Shown here piece after piece: positions 1 through 10,424 of a stretch of DNA of 64,000 bases. The stretch comes from Ochotona curzoniae (Eukaryota; Chordata; Mammalia; Lagomorpha; Ochotonidae). The translations under genes were made by a program, and so were the position numbers. The DNA lies in the NCBI RefSeq assembly GCF_017591425.1, contig NW_024464918.1, positions 9,856,001 through 9,920,000 of the forward strand. The letters are read 5' to 3'. The notes under the pieces were generated by a model. The model did no database searches. It saw only the letters and a program-made list of their open reading frames with translations, and was not told the origin of the DNA. Position 1 is the first letter of the stretch. Every line of letters begins with the position of its first letter.

Positions 1-218
1 TGCTTGGCAAAGTATATTGTCAGGCATTCTTTAATATTCTGAAATACCACTCATTCTGAAACAATCTAGGCATTGATTTTCTGCACGTTGATTGCTTTAT
101 CAATGTTTGACAGTAACAAAAATATGTTATAAGTTGTCCCTTAGTACTACTTCATTTTATTTATAGATAAAATGAACATTTTCCAAGGTAAGCATACTCT
201 ATAAGTGCATGAGAATTG
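1..218. other. Non-coding, apparently single-copy DNA
   Basis: AT-rich sequence with no repeat family, RNA gene or coding signal that I can recognise. It ends at a tetranucleotide microsatellite. Confidence 0.5.
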
Positions 219-221
219 TTT

Positions 222-285
<64 letters not shown>

Positions 286-298
286 TTTTTTTTTTTTT
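219..298. repeat. (TTTC)n microsatellite ending in poly-T
   Basis: About 16 nearly pure copies of TTTC run into an unbroken T tract of about 14 bases. The purity suggests a recently expanded, polymorphic locus. The T run could be the decayed tail of a minus-strand retroposon, but no element body follows it. Confidence 0.95.
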
Positions 299-849
299 AC
301 TTAAGTATGCTGTACCTCTTGAGGTTGAGCTCAGTATGCTTTTAAAGAGATCATCATGCTTTTAGTTATTTATGAAACATGTTGTGCTGAGTTTTTCACT
401 AAGGCATTTTAAAAGGAACAGTATTCCACCTGCACATCAAGCAGACTGCTTTCTGATTTGGAATATGGGCTCATATTCAGAGAGCCCTGCTATATGGTAT
501 GACAGAAAATGTAGCATAGTTTTATGGTTTAAATATATTATCAGAAGTGCAAGGCAAAACAGATGAAAAACAATGTCAGTAGCACAAATGGGAGCAGGCA
601 TTTCCAATCTGAAACACTGCAACACACACAAATACACTTCTGAACCTAGCACTACACACTATAAATATTGAAGTGAATTGTGTGGAATTTGAGATTACAT
701 CATGGCTAATATATCAGACTACAAAGTGTTAGGACCTTTTTAAATCCAAATCTTGGTTTTTCCACTTTATTTGTAAATTTGGAAAAGAATGGCTACAGTC
801 TTTAACTCATAAAGCTGCTGTGAAGATACAATGACAGACCACATATAAA
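299..849. other. Non-coding stretch, nothing recognised
   Basis: Short overlapping reading frames occur on both strands (for example 372-566 and 437-652). They have no coding character and overlap each other antisense, as expected by chance. No repeat is recognised. Confidence 0.45.
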
Positions 850-1185
850 TTGTGGAACAGTAAGTTAAACCACTGTTTAGGAATCCCACATTCCATATCA
901 GAATGCCTGGGATTGAGTCCCTGCTGGGCTCTGATGGAGCTGGCCCACCCTGAGAGGCAGCAGATAATGGCTCAAGATTTTGGATCCACACCACTTGAAC
1001 AGCAGATGTGAATGCTGTCCTTGTTTCTGCCTGGCCCAGTGGGCAGGTGTGGCGTAAGCCAGTGGAAGGGACATCTCTCTCCATTCCCTCTCTGCATCCC
1101 TGCTTCCTGTCATCCCCCTTCTCGATCTCCCTCTATCCTGCTTTTCAATTAGATAAAAAATAATCAAGTAAAGAAAAAAACACTT
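850..1185 (+). mobile_element. CSINE, old copy
   Basis: tRNA-derived lagomorph SINE. The head 'gtaagttaaaccactg' matches an A-box-like region. It is followed by 'cctgggattgagtcc' (B-box-like), 'gaggcagcag', 'atggctcaagattttgg', a CT-rich stretch near 1075-1135 and an A-rich tail. It is well diverged from the young copies and belongs to an older subfamily. Confidence 0.8.
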
Positions 1186-1903
1186 TAAAAGACAAAAATG
1201 CAGGATAAACAAGTCCAACAATACAACATTAAAAATGAAAATAAAAATGACATCTGACTGTACTTGTGATACAGGCTCAACAACTATAGCTTCAGTGGCC
1301 CTATAACTTTGTGAGATAATAACTGTTTCAATTTGATTCATGAAAGCAAACTTTCCAACTTAGATGTGCCCTGTAACATCCAACAGTACATTGTAAGTAT
1401 AGACAACACATTTTATAAAGCTTGACAAGTATTAAATGGACCATAAACACTTTCAATTAGCATTTATGTTGTTACGATTGTTGCTGTTATATTCTCAAGC
1501 TTGCACATTTTATTATTGTCATTATTTACTATTTTGGGCTTAGGAGACAATATTTTCCAAGAAATATGAGGAGCTAACCATTTAATAATGACAAATAAAG
1601 TGACACTGGGAGCTTAGCTACTAATCAGAAATATAGGTAATACTGCTTGAGGATTCACTTCGAACTGCCAAAGTTCTGGTTTAACAAATTCTTAAGAAAT
1701 TCAGTCCTGAAACAAGATAGCCCATTATTTCTTTTGTTGTCTATGAGCAAAAGGGAAATAAGTTTGAAGAGTCTAACGACCTAGACAAAGCATCACAGCC
1801 AGGAAATGGAATAACGGTTCTTCGCGTTTCCCTCTGATCACAGATATTCTTGCCACATTCTGTAATTTACACTGTTCAAATAAGCATTTTTTACTCTTCT
1901 CTC
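1186..1903. other. Non-coding stretch, nothing recognised
   Basis: AT-rich DNA between two CSINEs. No repeat family, RNA gene or coding signal was recognised. Confidence 0.4.
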
Positions 1904-2202
1904 ATTTAAGATTTACTTACTTCTATTTGAAAGGTAGAGTTACCGAAAAAGAAAGTCACAGAGAGAGATTTTAAATCTGCTGATACACTCCACAGATAGA
2001 AGCAAGGGCCAAAGTCGGGCTGGTTCAGCCAGAGCTGCTTCCAGGTCTCCTCCCTGGGTCAATGTTCCAAGCACTTGGGCAATCCCCCACTGCTTTCCCA
2101 AACCAACAGCAGTTTGCTGGATTGGAAGTGTAAAAGCTGGGACTCCAGCTAGTGCCCATGTGGGAGGCTGGTACTACTGGCTGAGGCTTAGGCTTCCATA
2201 TC
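1904..2202 (-). mobile_element. CSINE, old copy, minus strand
   Basis: The reverse complement of the family is visible: 'ttaagatttacttac' (complement of the tail), 'cagagagagat', 'caagcacttgggcaatcccc' and 'gcccatgtgggaggctgg'. The tRNA-like head lies at the right end, near 2160-2200, and is decayed. Confidence 0.75.
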
Positions 2203-2340
2203 ACCTATCCCTTAACTATTCTTTATAGCAGAGGAAAGCAAATTGCTTAAGTTACTCACAGAATCAAAATGTTCCCCATGTAGATTTTCCAAGCTTTCCT
2301 TCAAATATTTTATGATTTGTGATTACAATAAATATTACAG

Positions 2341-2667
2341 GGCCCGCACAATAGTGTAGTGCTTAAAGTCCTCACCTTGCACATGACCGAGATCCCATTT
2401 GGGTGCCAATCCTAATCCTGGCAACCCTGCTTCCCATCCAGCTCCCTGGCTGTGACCTGGGAAGGCAGTCGAAGACGGCCCAAAGCCTTGGGACCCTGCA
2501 CCTGCGTGGGAGCCCTGGAAGAAGCTCATGGTTCCTGGCTTCAGATTGGCTCAGCTCCATCCGTTGCAGGCGCTTAGGGAGTGAACCATCAGACAAAAGA
2601 TTTTCCTGCCTCTTATCCTCTCTGTATATCTGCCTTTTCAATAAAAATAAATAAATCTTAAAAAAAT
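2341..2667 (+). mobile_element. CSINE, younger subfamily, near full length
   Basis: Starts 'ggcccgcacaatagtgtag' and ends 'caataaaaataaataaatct' plus an A tail. All body landmarks are present in order: 'gatcccatttgggtgcc', 'cttcccatccagctccctgg', 'gacctgggaaggcagtcga', 'aagccttgggaccctgcac' and 'agtgaaccatcaga'. I could not find clean target duplications. Reading frames over it (2372-2654) are repeat-derived. Confidence 0.92.
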
Positions 2668-4192
2668 TCCATAATTGGTATCTCTAATGGTTTTCATTTT
2701 ATCAGGATTTTTCCTAGCAAAAAGAACAGCAGTGAGCTGAAAGTACATATTATAAAAAATCAAGAACAAAAAACTCCTCATGGATAAAAAATATATGACA
2801 CTAAAAATAAATGTATTTGAATTTCATTTTCTACAAACCTGTTGATATATTCTGTATATCTTAATTTATGTCTGGCTTTTCTAAAGATCCTGTGACAATT
2901 ACTTGGAAACCACACTAAATCAATATACAGATTTTCATAAATCATATTCATTACATTTGCCTTACTTCTACTTTCATAATAATCTGACTATTGTGATCTT
3001 GAGCTAACTTAACAATGACAACATTTAGAGGTAGAAAAACTCTAATAACATATGAGACAAACATATATTAGTAGAAATCCTTTATCCAGAATTCCACTGT
3101 CCACCCAGGCAAAATAGAAGAAATGGTATTATATTTCTACCTGAACACTAATTGGTCTTTTATTGGTAGGGAAATATTTGGGTTTCATGTTTTTGCTTTC
3201 AGCTTAAACAGAATTGCAAAAAAATTTTCCTCAGTGACTAAGAATTTCTTAACCACTTGCCATATTAATTCTTAACTTCAATTTTATTTTACTTAAATTT
3301 TTCTTTTGGGAATAGAAATGGAATGAGGTTACCAAGCTATTAGGACCCAAGATGAAGACCCAACCAACACACTCCAACAGCAGAGGAATTTAGCTGTGAC
3401 TGTAACAGTGGATTAAGATGGTAGGTGGCGGCTAGCATATGCCCAAATTTTATCAATATTTAGATGACAAAAAACACACCTCGAAGGATGTCTACTTATG
3501 AATGTTATAGCCACTAACAAAACTAATAGAAACCTTTATTAATTTAGCACTTGACAAGGAGTTTCATCTAAATTTAAACCAGAAATACAGAAGAGAAATA
3601 TTGTTGCTATCCTACATTATCATTAGTTTGATGACTTTAAAACTCGGTCAAAATATTGACACTAAGTTCACAAAAAAGATAAATCATTCATTTGCTATTT
3701 GTTTTTTACTGGATACTGAGATAATTGCTCCCTGATTTGTACAATAATGGTAAATATCGGTTTAAAAATTTTACATACACACACATAAGACCTTTAAAAA
3801 CAGGCTTTTCAATTTTTCCTCACAATAAATTACCCATGATCATATTTGTGTTAAAATTTTCATTGTAAAAAGTATTATTGTTGGGAAAAAGAATCCTTAG
3901 TGACTTTTGAAAAATAATTACTTTAAGTCTTATTAGATAAGTTCTGTCATTAGATAACTCAAATTTTTTCAAAGCCATCATTCACAATCTTATGACTGGA
4001 ATCAAATAGTTAATTATTAGTATATGACAAACATAAAAGGCACATCTGAATATTTAATTGCATAATATAGAAATTGCATGTCACGGATTTTTTTTTATTA
4101 AAACTGTTAAAAAACGTAAATGCTACTCTCTGATTCAAAAACGTTTGCTATCTTTCCAAAGAGACAAATTTAATGCCCTTTAAATATTCTTC
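2668..4192. other. AT-rich non-coding stretch
   Basis: About 1.5 kb of very AT-rich DNA with many short A and T runs. No CSINE, L1, MIR or L2 signature was seen and no ORF of note. It ends at the left target duplication of a solo LTR. Confidence 0.45.
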
Positions 4193-4198
4193 AAGTGG

Positions 4199-4633
4199 TG
4201 TGGGGCTCAGGGGCAAAGAGGTTACTAAGTCAACAAGACCACTACTAACAGTCAAGGTCATTGGGTTACATGTGGTGAGCAAGATGGCGGCCAAGGACAG
4301 AGCCCTGGGCGTGAACCAGGGCGGCAGTCATGCCGTTTCAAAGAAAGACTGATTGGCCAGGGCCTTTTTGTTCACCTGTCCCAGGCCTATGGGAGGTGGC
4401 TTCCGCAGTCACGCAGGTGACAACTGGCTCCTAGATCTCCCCTGCTGGAATTCCTGGCTTGAGGCTATTCACTACCCTATATAAGAATTTGTGCTCTCCA
4501 AATAAATCAGAACTGCTTAGACAGAACCCCTGTCCATCTGTGTTTCTTGCACGGTGGGGGCTGGATAGCAGGCAGCAGGCTCACCCCATTCTGGCCACAG
4601 GGTACTAGAGGACTCTGTGGGGGAGACCCCACA
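4199..4633 (+). mobile_element. Solo LTR of an endogenous retrovirus, 6-bp target duplication
   Basis: A 435-bp unit bounded by TG...CA with a 7-bp perfect terminal inverted repeat (TGTGGGG at 4199-4205, CCCCACA at 4627-4633). It is flanked by identical hexamers AAGTGG at 4193-4198 and 4634-4639. A TATA box (TATATAAG) lies at 4478-4485 and a polyadenylation signal (AATAAA) at 4501-4506. 'agatggcggcc' and several CpGs sit in the U3-like part. A 6-bp duplication is typical of class II (ERVK/beta-like) elements. No internal retroviral sequence adjoins it, so it is a recombined solo LTR. The perfect duplications argue for fairly recent insertion. The exact family is not known to me. Confidence 0.88.
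4478..4506 (+). promoter_or_regulatory. LTR core promoter (TATA) and polyadenylation signal
   Basis: TATATAAG at 4478-4485 is followed 15 bp later by AATAAA at 4501-4506. The close spacing puts the poly(A) signal near or just upstream of the expected transcription start. Seen directly; activity is not known. Confidence 0.6.
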
Positions 4634-4639
4634 AAGTGG

Positions 4640-4816
4640 CAATGTAATAATATTCCTCACCCAATTTACAACATCTTCCTTTCTGGGAGGTTAGAGTTTT
4701 GGTCACTAACCTTCTTATTTAATCCACTTCCCCTTTCCTTTTACAATATTGTCCTTGTTGCTAAATCGTAATGTCATACATCTCACTCCCCTATACTTTT
4801 CTATAACATACAGCCT
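4640..4816. other. Short non-coding spacer
   Basis: AT-rich DNA between the solo LTR and an old CSINE. Nothing recognised. Confidence 0.4.
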
Positions 4817-5030
4817 CATTGATGAGCATTGGGCAAGCAGAAAAGAAGCTGCTTGGGACACACATGTCTTGTATTGAGAGCTCTGCTTCAGCTCACTTCC
4901 TGCCTTGGGTACTGGGAAGGAGCAGTGATGACCCAAGCACTTGGGTGCCTACACTGAGCCAGGAAATGGGATGGGGTTTTCTCTCTCATTCTTGCATTCT
5001 GCATTTCAAATAGAAGGAAACTAAATACAA
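4817..5030 (+). mobile_element. CSINE, old and shortened
   Basis: Recognisable blocks are 'gaagctgcttgggacac', 'ttgtattgagag', 'gagcagtgatgacccaag', 'cacttgggtgcc' and 'gcatttcaaatagaagg'. The spacing is shorter than full length and the tail is degraded. It belongs to the older subfamily. Confidence 0.7.
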
Positions 5031-5781
5031 ATGTCTAAGACTTCAGATTAAATGCTAAAAACTTTCGTATTTTATATCCATTGCAACTAAATGAACAATT
5101 CATCTCTATTAAACATATTTGATCTGAATTATAACCTTATCAACTTTAATTTCAGGTCTTCTTAAGTATTTCAATAAATGTGTTATTCCAAGCTAATTGA
5201 AACTCCTTCTACAGAAAAATTATTAAACAACGACCTAACAATGTCCTATTACCATAGTTTTTACATACACATTGCATAAACACGGCTAACTACATTGTGG
5301 TGCGAGGTAGGAATCCTCAGTTTCAAGCGAGCTGTACTCCACAAACACATGCATTATTAGTCTATTATTTGCAGGAGGCTTCTAGCATTGCCAGTTTCTC
5401 AGCACAGCTCTTTTCTACAACCATTAAGTTCCCGAGTGTCAGTTACACACTCGTTCTATTCTGTTTATCGCACTTTCCTCATGAAGTAATGTGAGTCAAG
5501 ATTCATCTGAGAAAACAGCAGTTCCTCCAGATCCGCAGAAAATGTTTTCAACAATCCCAAGGGAGTCTATGCCTACAACTTTACGTACTACCAAAATGTA
5601 TATATTTATTATTTTATTTCCTTGCTTCTGTGTCTATATAAGAAACTATGTAAGAAGCAAAAATAATCCACAATATTACAAGATCACTTAAAGAAGCTTC
5701 ATTCTTACCATAGATTTTCCTGAAATATCAAAACAAATCCAGTCTAAAATAATTCCTGTACCTGACAAATAAAAATGGCTC
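5031..5781. other. Non-coding stretch, nothing recognised
   Basis: AT-rich. Two abutting frames on the plus strand (5297-5494 and 5491-5691) show no protein family resemblance, and I regard them as chance. Confidence 0.4.
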
Positions 5782-5982
5782 GGGCCTGGTGGGTGGCCTA
5801 GTGGCTAAAGTCCTTGCCTTGAATGTGCCAGGATCCCATACGGGTGCTGGTTCTAATCCTGGCAGCTCTACTTCCCATCCAGCTCCCTACTGTGGCCTGG
5901 AAAAGCAGTTGAGGACAGTCCAAAACCTTAGGACATTGCAGATGTCTGGGAGAGCTGGAGGAAGTTTCTGGCTCCTAGATCC
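5782..5982 (+). mobile_element. CSINE, younger type, 3'-truncated
   Basis: The 5' two thirds of the SINE are well preserved: 'gggcctggtgggtggccta', 'ccttgccttgaatgtgcc', 'ggatcccatacgggtgctgg' and 'cttcccatccagctccct'. The match stops after 'ggctcctagatccc'. The CT-rich region and A tail are missing, so the 3' end was lost after insertion. Confidence 0.85.
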
Positions 5983-6729
5983 CTTAAGTTTTAAACTTTC
6001 ACATTGTATATTTTAATGGCAGCATTGTAGGTTATCTTCTGTGTGTCTGAGCTGTCAGCAATGCTGGTCTTGTATCTTTAAGCCATTAGGAGGAAACATA
6101 GAGATATTGGAGTAAAAGCACAGGGCTACTGTGGCAGCCTTTCTGATAATGGAGCTTTCAGTTCAGTAGCATGTAAGGTGGCATAGATGAGCATTGTTGA
6201 CTTCACAATTCATAAGACCAATTTCAGGGCCTTAGGGTCAATATTATTTTCAGAATTTTCCTCCTTTGTCTCTCATATATACAGGTTTGAATATAAGAGC
6301 TCACTCTGAGACCCAAACTGAGTAGCTGTCTAACCTATATCGAACTGAAGTTTTCAGGTGTTTTGTAAGACAGCTCACTGACATTTAAGCAACTGGTTTA
6401 AAACAAGCATATTTCTGAATGTAATAAGCATTCAATTTTGTGAGAGATAAAGAATAACAACAATAACAACAAAAAAAAAACCAAATTAACCAAACAAGTA
6501 AGAATGAGAAAGTCACTATAAGGAAAGAAGAAAATAATGCATGTGACAACATCACACAACATGATTAGACTCCAGAAATTTGGAATCAAATCCGCCCAGT
6601 AAGTACACTCCTTAGATTTATGTGCCATGATCTTCCCCATGCACATGTAACAGATTATTTTATAATACAAACTGGGCTCTACCACGTTTGTCCTTTCAGG
6701 ATCAATGCTGCGCTGAGGTGGAATAACCT
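5983..6729. other. Non-coding stretch with a small AAC-rich tract
   Basis: Contains an A-rich AAC/AAT tract at about 6453-6482. A 118-codon minus-strand frame (6398-6754) crosses it. That frame encodes poly-hydrophobic, low-complexity residues read antisense from the A-rich tract, and I do not consider it a gene. Confidence 0.45.
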
Positions 6730-6910
6730 TTGGTTTATGAGTTTGGCATCCCATATTACAGTTCCCATTCTAGTTCTACAATACCACTTCTGATACCTGG
6801 GAGACAAGGAAAGATGGTTCAGGTGGTTCCCGCCACCCTCAGAGCCAGAAATGCACACAGACCCTGGCTCTTTTTCTCTCTCTCTCTCACTCTGCCTGTC
6901 AATAGTATTA
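6730..6910 (+). mobile_element. Possible CSINE remnant
   Basis: 'ggcatcccatattacagttc', 'cacttctgatacctgggaga' and a terminal 'ctctctctctctcactctgcc' follow the order of SINE head, body and CT-rich region, but divergence is high and parts are missing. Uncertain. Confidence 0.45.
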
Positions 6911-7081
6911 TTCTGCTAAAGCAAATGTACATCATTAACAGAAAACAAACGGGTTTGAAAATTGCACATCAAATCACAGGTGTTGAAGCACATCTCAAAT
7001 GTCTTAATTGAACTTTGTTCTTTTTAAATAAAACTTTTAGTTGTAAATAAGGACCTTGTTATAACTGATACTTTTGCCTTA

Positions 7082-7870
7082 CAATTTTTAAAATTATTAT
7101 TTTCCATGATAAAATTTTGTAGTCATAAGAACTCCCCATTTCAATTCATTTTTTCCCTCCCTACTTCTCCCACACACACATACCATCCTGTCCATGTATT
7201 ACAATAGTACAGTCTTCAACAAAAGTCACAGGTTCAAAATTCTGCTGCTGCAGTGTATCATGACATTGTAGGCACAGGCAATGGTAGAAAATCTAGCATT
7301 CAATTATCCTGGCGTATTTAACAGTTTCACTCAGAGTCCTGCTTTTATCGAGGAGTAGAGACACATACTACAATCTGTCTCCACTTCTCAATATTCTAGT
7401 CTCCATCTATAAGAATATATGCATACACATGTTTACCAATATAACTAGTAGTTCTGCATTTTGCAAGAAGGTGGCCTTATATATATCAGAGAGAACATAT
7501 GCTATCTGTCTTGGGAGGATTGGCTTATGACACTGAGCATAATGGTTTCCAGTTGGGATCCCGTTGTTGCAAATGGTAGACATTCATTCTTTTTAATGGC
7601 TGAGTAGTACTGCAAGAAGTTGATGTACCACAGATTCTTCATGCAACTCCGGTGTTGTTAGTAGAGTTTTAAATGTAGGCAAATCTCACTGGAGTTAGGT
7701 GGAAACGCAATGGTTTCTAAATGTATTTTCCTAATAGTAAGGGGACTTGAGCATTTTTAAAATGTCTATTAGCCATTTAAATAAATTATTCTAAAAATGC
7801 CTGCCCATTTTCTTCCCCCATTTCATTAGTTTTTAATCAATTAGATTTTTCAATCTATTAAATTATATAC
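7082..7870 (-). mobile_element. LINE-1 3' end (ORF2 tail and 3' UTR), minus strand
   Basis: The complement of the L1 ORF2 C-terminal region is clear: 'gagagaacatatgctatctg', 'gagcataatggtttccag', 'gttgcaaatggtagacattc' and 'aatggctgagtagtactgc'. The left part (7082-7440) is the 3' UTR, matching the L1 copies at 29754 and 33390. ORF2 frames are broken, and the copy is 5'-truncated near 7870. Sequence at about 7875-7925 may be an inverted L1 piece. Confidence 0.85.
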
Positions 7871-7981
7871 TGCAGACAATACAAGAAAATAACAAGTTTC
7901 TAAATGACACAAGCTACATCAAAATAATGCATTAAATAATTGATAGGGCTTATCAACTTTCACTTAATAAGGAATAAACCA

Positions 7982-8297
7982 GGACACAGCATGGTAGCCT
8001 AGCAGTTAAAGTCCTAAGCTTGCATGTGCTGGAATCCAGTATGGGTGCCAGTTCACAACCAGGCAGCTCCACTTCCCTTCCAGTGCCCTGCTTGTGGCCT
8101 GGGAAAGTAGTGGGCGATGGTCCAAAGCTTTGGGATCCTGCACCCATGTGGGAGAACCAGAAGAGGCTCCTAGCTCCTGCTTTGGATCCGTAGCTGCAAC
8201 TTGGGGAATGAACCAGCAGACATAAGATATTTCTGTCTCTCCTCTCTCCTCTGACTTTCCAATAAAAAATTTTTTTAAAAAGTTTTTTAAAAAAAGA
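7982..8297 (+). mobile_element. CSINE with probable target duplication
   Basis: Near full length: 'gtagcctagcagttaaagtc', 'gcttgtggcctgggaaagta', 'caaagctttgggatcctgca', 'ggggaatgaaccagcaga', then 'ttccaataaaaaa' and an A-rich tail. Flanking 9-mers AATAAACCA (7973-7981) and AATAAATCA (8298-8306) differ at one base and probably are the target duplication. Confidence 0.9.
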
Positions 8298-8306
8298 AAT
8301 AAATCA

Positions 8307-8616
8307 TCTACTATAATTATTTTAGCTTGGTACAATTAAACAATCCACAGCTGAGTAATTCTTCTAAAAATTGTGTTACAATTATCTATTAAACTTGCAT
8401 TTTATCCATTTACTCTCCCAATTAATTAGATAAATAATATATTTAAATATAATGTGATTCTTCATTGTTAAGTACTTATTATTGCCATTTTGATGCATGT
8501 TTTATATTCTTATTGAATTTTTTCATTCATGGCTAAGTGGTTTTCACTAATAGTGTGTTTTGACTTCTTGCTTATTATTTTTAGTAAGTTTATTTTCAAA
8601 TTTTGCTTTGACTTAC
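8307..8616. other. AT-rich spacer between two inverted CSINEs
   Basis: About 310 bp of AT-rich DNA with no recognised repeat. It would form the loop if the flanking SINEs paired in a transcript. Confidence 0.45.
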
Positions 8617-8624
8617 AAATAAAC

Positions 8625-8956
8625 ATTTTTTTAAAAATTTATTTATTTATTGGAAAGTCAGATATACAGAGAGAAGGAGAGACAGAGAGGAAGATCTTCC
8701 ATCTGATGATTCACTCCCTAAGTGAGCGCAACGGCCGATGCTATGCCAATCCAAAGTCAGGATCCAGGAATTTCTTCCAGGTATCCCACATGGGTGTACG
8801 GTCCCAAAGAATTGGGCCGTCCTTGACTGCCTTCCCAGGCCACAGGCAGGGAGCTGGATGGGAAGTGGAGCTGCCAGAATTAGATCCGGTGCCCATATGG
8901 GATCCTGGCGCATTCAAGGCGAGGGCTTTAGCTGCTAGGCCACGCCGCCAGGCCCC
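8625..8956 (-). mobile_element. Young CSINE, full length, minus strand, 8-bp target duplication
   Basis: Complement of the whole family from the T-rich start ('tttatttatttattggaaag') through 'ttgggccgtccttgactgcc' and 'gggagctggatgggaagtgg' to 'ctgctaggccacgccgcc' and 'aggcccc'. The flanking octamer AAATAAAC is perfect at 8617-8624 and 8957-8964. Several CpGs are retained, which fits a young insertion. The frames at 8529-8984, 8647-8913 and 8738-8938 are repeat-derived. Confidence 0.95.
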
Positions 8957-8964
8957 AAATAAAC

Positions 8965-9949
8965 TTTTATTTATAACAAGATAGTATCAAATGATAGTAA
9001 CAACCTGCACTACAAGCACACCTGAAAAAAACAAACAGTAAGCAAATAGCAGAAACTAAGAAAAAATTCTATACACCAGTAACCACGCAGTACGTTCTGG
9101 ATGAAGTAAGAGTTTATGAATATGTACACAGTGTATTTAGGCTCATAGATGCAGCTTTAGCATCCCCATCAAGTCCTACGAGACACGACTGCTTTGTAAA
9201 TTAAGTTATGGTTAAATCCAGCCTGAATAAGATTATTTTGACCTTGTCATACTGCACCTTACATGGTTCTCTTTTGAGTAGTTTACATTTAAGAAAATAC
9301 CATACTTATCTAACTATTCTAATTTCTGTAATTTTATCCTATACAAATTACACATTTAAGAGCTGAATACCCTACTTACCTAAATCCTTATAACTTAAAA
9401 CCTTTCTGCAAATAAGGATATTGCCTTGTGCATGGGAAGAGAACATCTACTTCCAACCAGTTTCATGCCTATTATATGGTACTTTATTGAATATTCTTGG
9501 TACAGATAGGCTTACAGAAGTATCACTTCTATTTCAATACTGAGAATACCAATTTTTTATAAGAATGTAACCTAGGTGGTTACAAAGGAACTGTATAGTA
9601 TTTCAGTCATTCAGTTGACAATCACACGAGCTCTAGAAAACCAATATAGAATTTCTAGGACATCCTTATCCTGACAAGTACAATTAAAAAAAAAAGTGAG
9701 TCTACAAGATGGATCATACGCCCATTCATTTTGGTATGTCCTATTTTTAATCTTAATTTACACTCTCCTTATTTCCAAAGAATCAAAGTTTTTCTTTCTA
9801 ATTCACTCCCTTAACTGTTGTGATCTTCTGACCAGATTGAATTTCTTTATACATAATTTAAATGCCTCTTCGAAGAGCGAAGTGCCTTCTCCACAGCACC
9901 ACAAAAATGCAACTGTGCAGCATAAAAAAATAACCACTGCTTTTATCCA
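8965..9949. other. Non-coding stretch, nothing recognised
   Basis: AT-rich DNA. A plus-strand frame at 9696-9953 (85 codons) has no recognisable domain and is taken as chance. Confidence 0.4.
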
Positions 9950-10065
9950 TTAGATTGCTGAATGTAAACTCCCTATGGCTAGAGATTATCATATAACCCC
10001 TCCGTTTTCCAGAAATTTCTTTCGCACAGCAGATACATAATAAATATTGATTAGACTGAGATCAA
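9950..10065 (+). mobile_element. Probable L2 LINE 3' remnant
   Basis: The order 'ctgaatgtaaactccctatg', 'gctagagattatc', 'cagcagatacataataaata' and 'ttgattaga' resembles the end of ancient L2 elements (a stop-signal-like region followed by a '...aataaatattga' terminus). Heavily diverged. Confidence 0.5.
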
Positions 10066-10082
10066 TACATATACTAGCATCC

Positions 10083-10174
10083 ATTCAAATGACCAAGATC
10101 TTACCTCCAATGAAACTGTAGCTGTGTGGGGATCAACGAATATAAAAACATTAAGTACAAGCTACTTATTGAGC
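10083..10174 (+). repeat. Direct duplication, copy A
   Basis: About 92 bp repeated at 10239-10338. Shared strings include 'aagatctta', 'ctccaatgaaactg', 'gatcaac' and 'attaagtacaagctactt'. The offset between copies rises from 159 to 164 bp through small indels. I do not recognise the unit as a known transposon. Confidence 0.85.
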
Positions 10175-10238
10175 TAAATTTTGCTACTCCTTCTATTATT
10201 AATGTTAGTGTGTGTGTATGAGAGAGAGATTGAGCATT

Positions 10239-10338
10239 TGCATTCAAGTGATCAAGATCTTATCTCCAATGAAACTGCAGTTGTACAACGATCAACAAAC
10301 AAAAACATCCAACATTAAGTACAAGCTACTTGTTGAGA
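10239..10338 (+). repeat. Direct duplication, copy B
   Basis: Second copy of the segment at 10083-10174, with several substitutions and short insertions. It abuts a CSINE fragment that begins near 10335. Confidence 0.85.
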
Positions 10339-10424
10339 CTGGATTCATTTCCCATTTTCTGGCTTTGGCCTCGTCAAGCCATAGCTACAGCAAGTTCTTT
10401 GAGAGTGAACCAAATGAGGGGAAA
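10335..10424 (+). mobile_element. CSINE 3' fragment
   Basis: 'ttctggctttggcctcgtca' and 'tttgagagtgaaccaaatga' match the later body of the older CSINE type ('..ggagtgaacca..'). The CT-rich end of the element has expanded into the adjacent polypyrimidine tract. The 5' half is missing. Confidence 0.65.

Noticed and set aside
850..900. tRNA gene suggested by A/B-box-like sequence
   Set aside because: The boxes belong to the tRNA-derived head of a CSINE; no cloverleaf with an anticodon arm can be drawn.
6398..6754. 118-codon minus-strand frame
   Set aside because: Low-complexity hydrophobic run read antisense from an A/AAC-rich tract; no domain, no coding context.
8529..8984. 151-codon plus-strand frame
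   Set aside because: Lies across the antisense of a young CSINE; similar frames occur in other CSINEs (25206-25523, 61447-61839).
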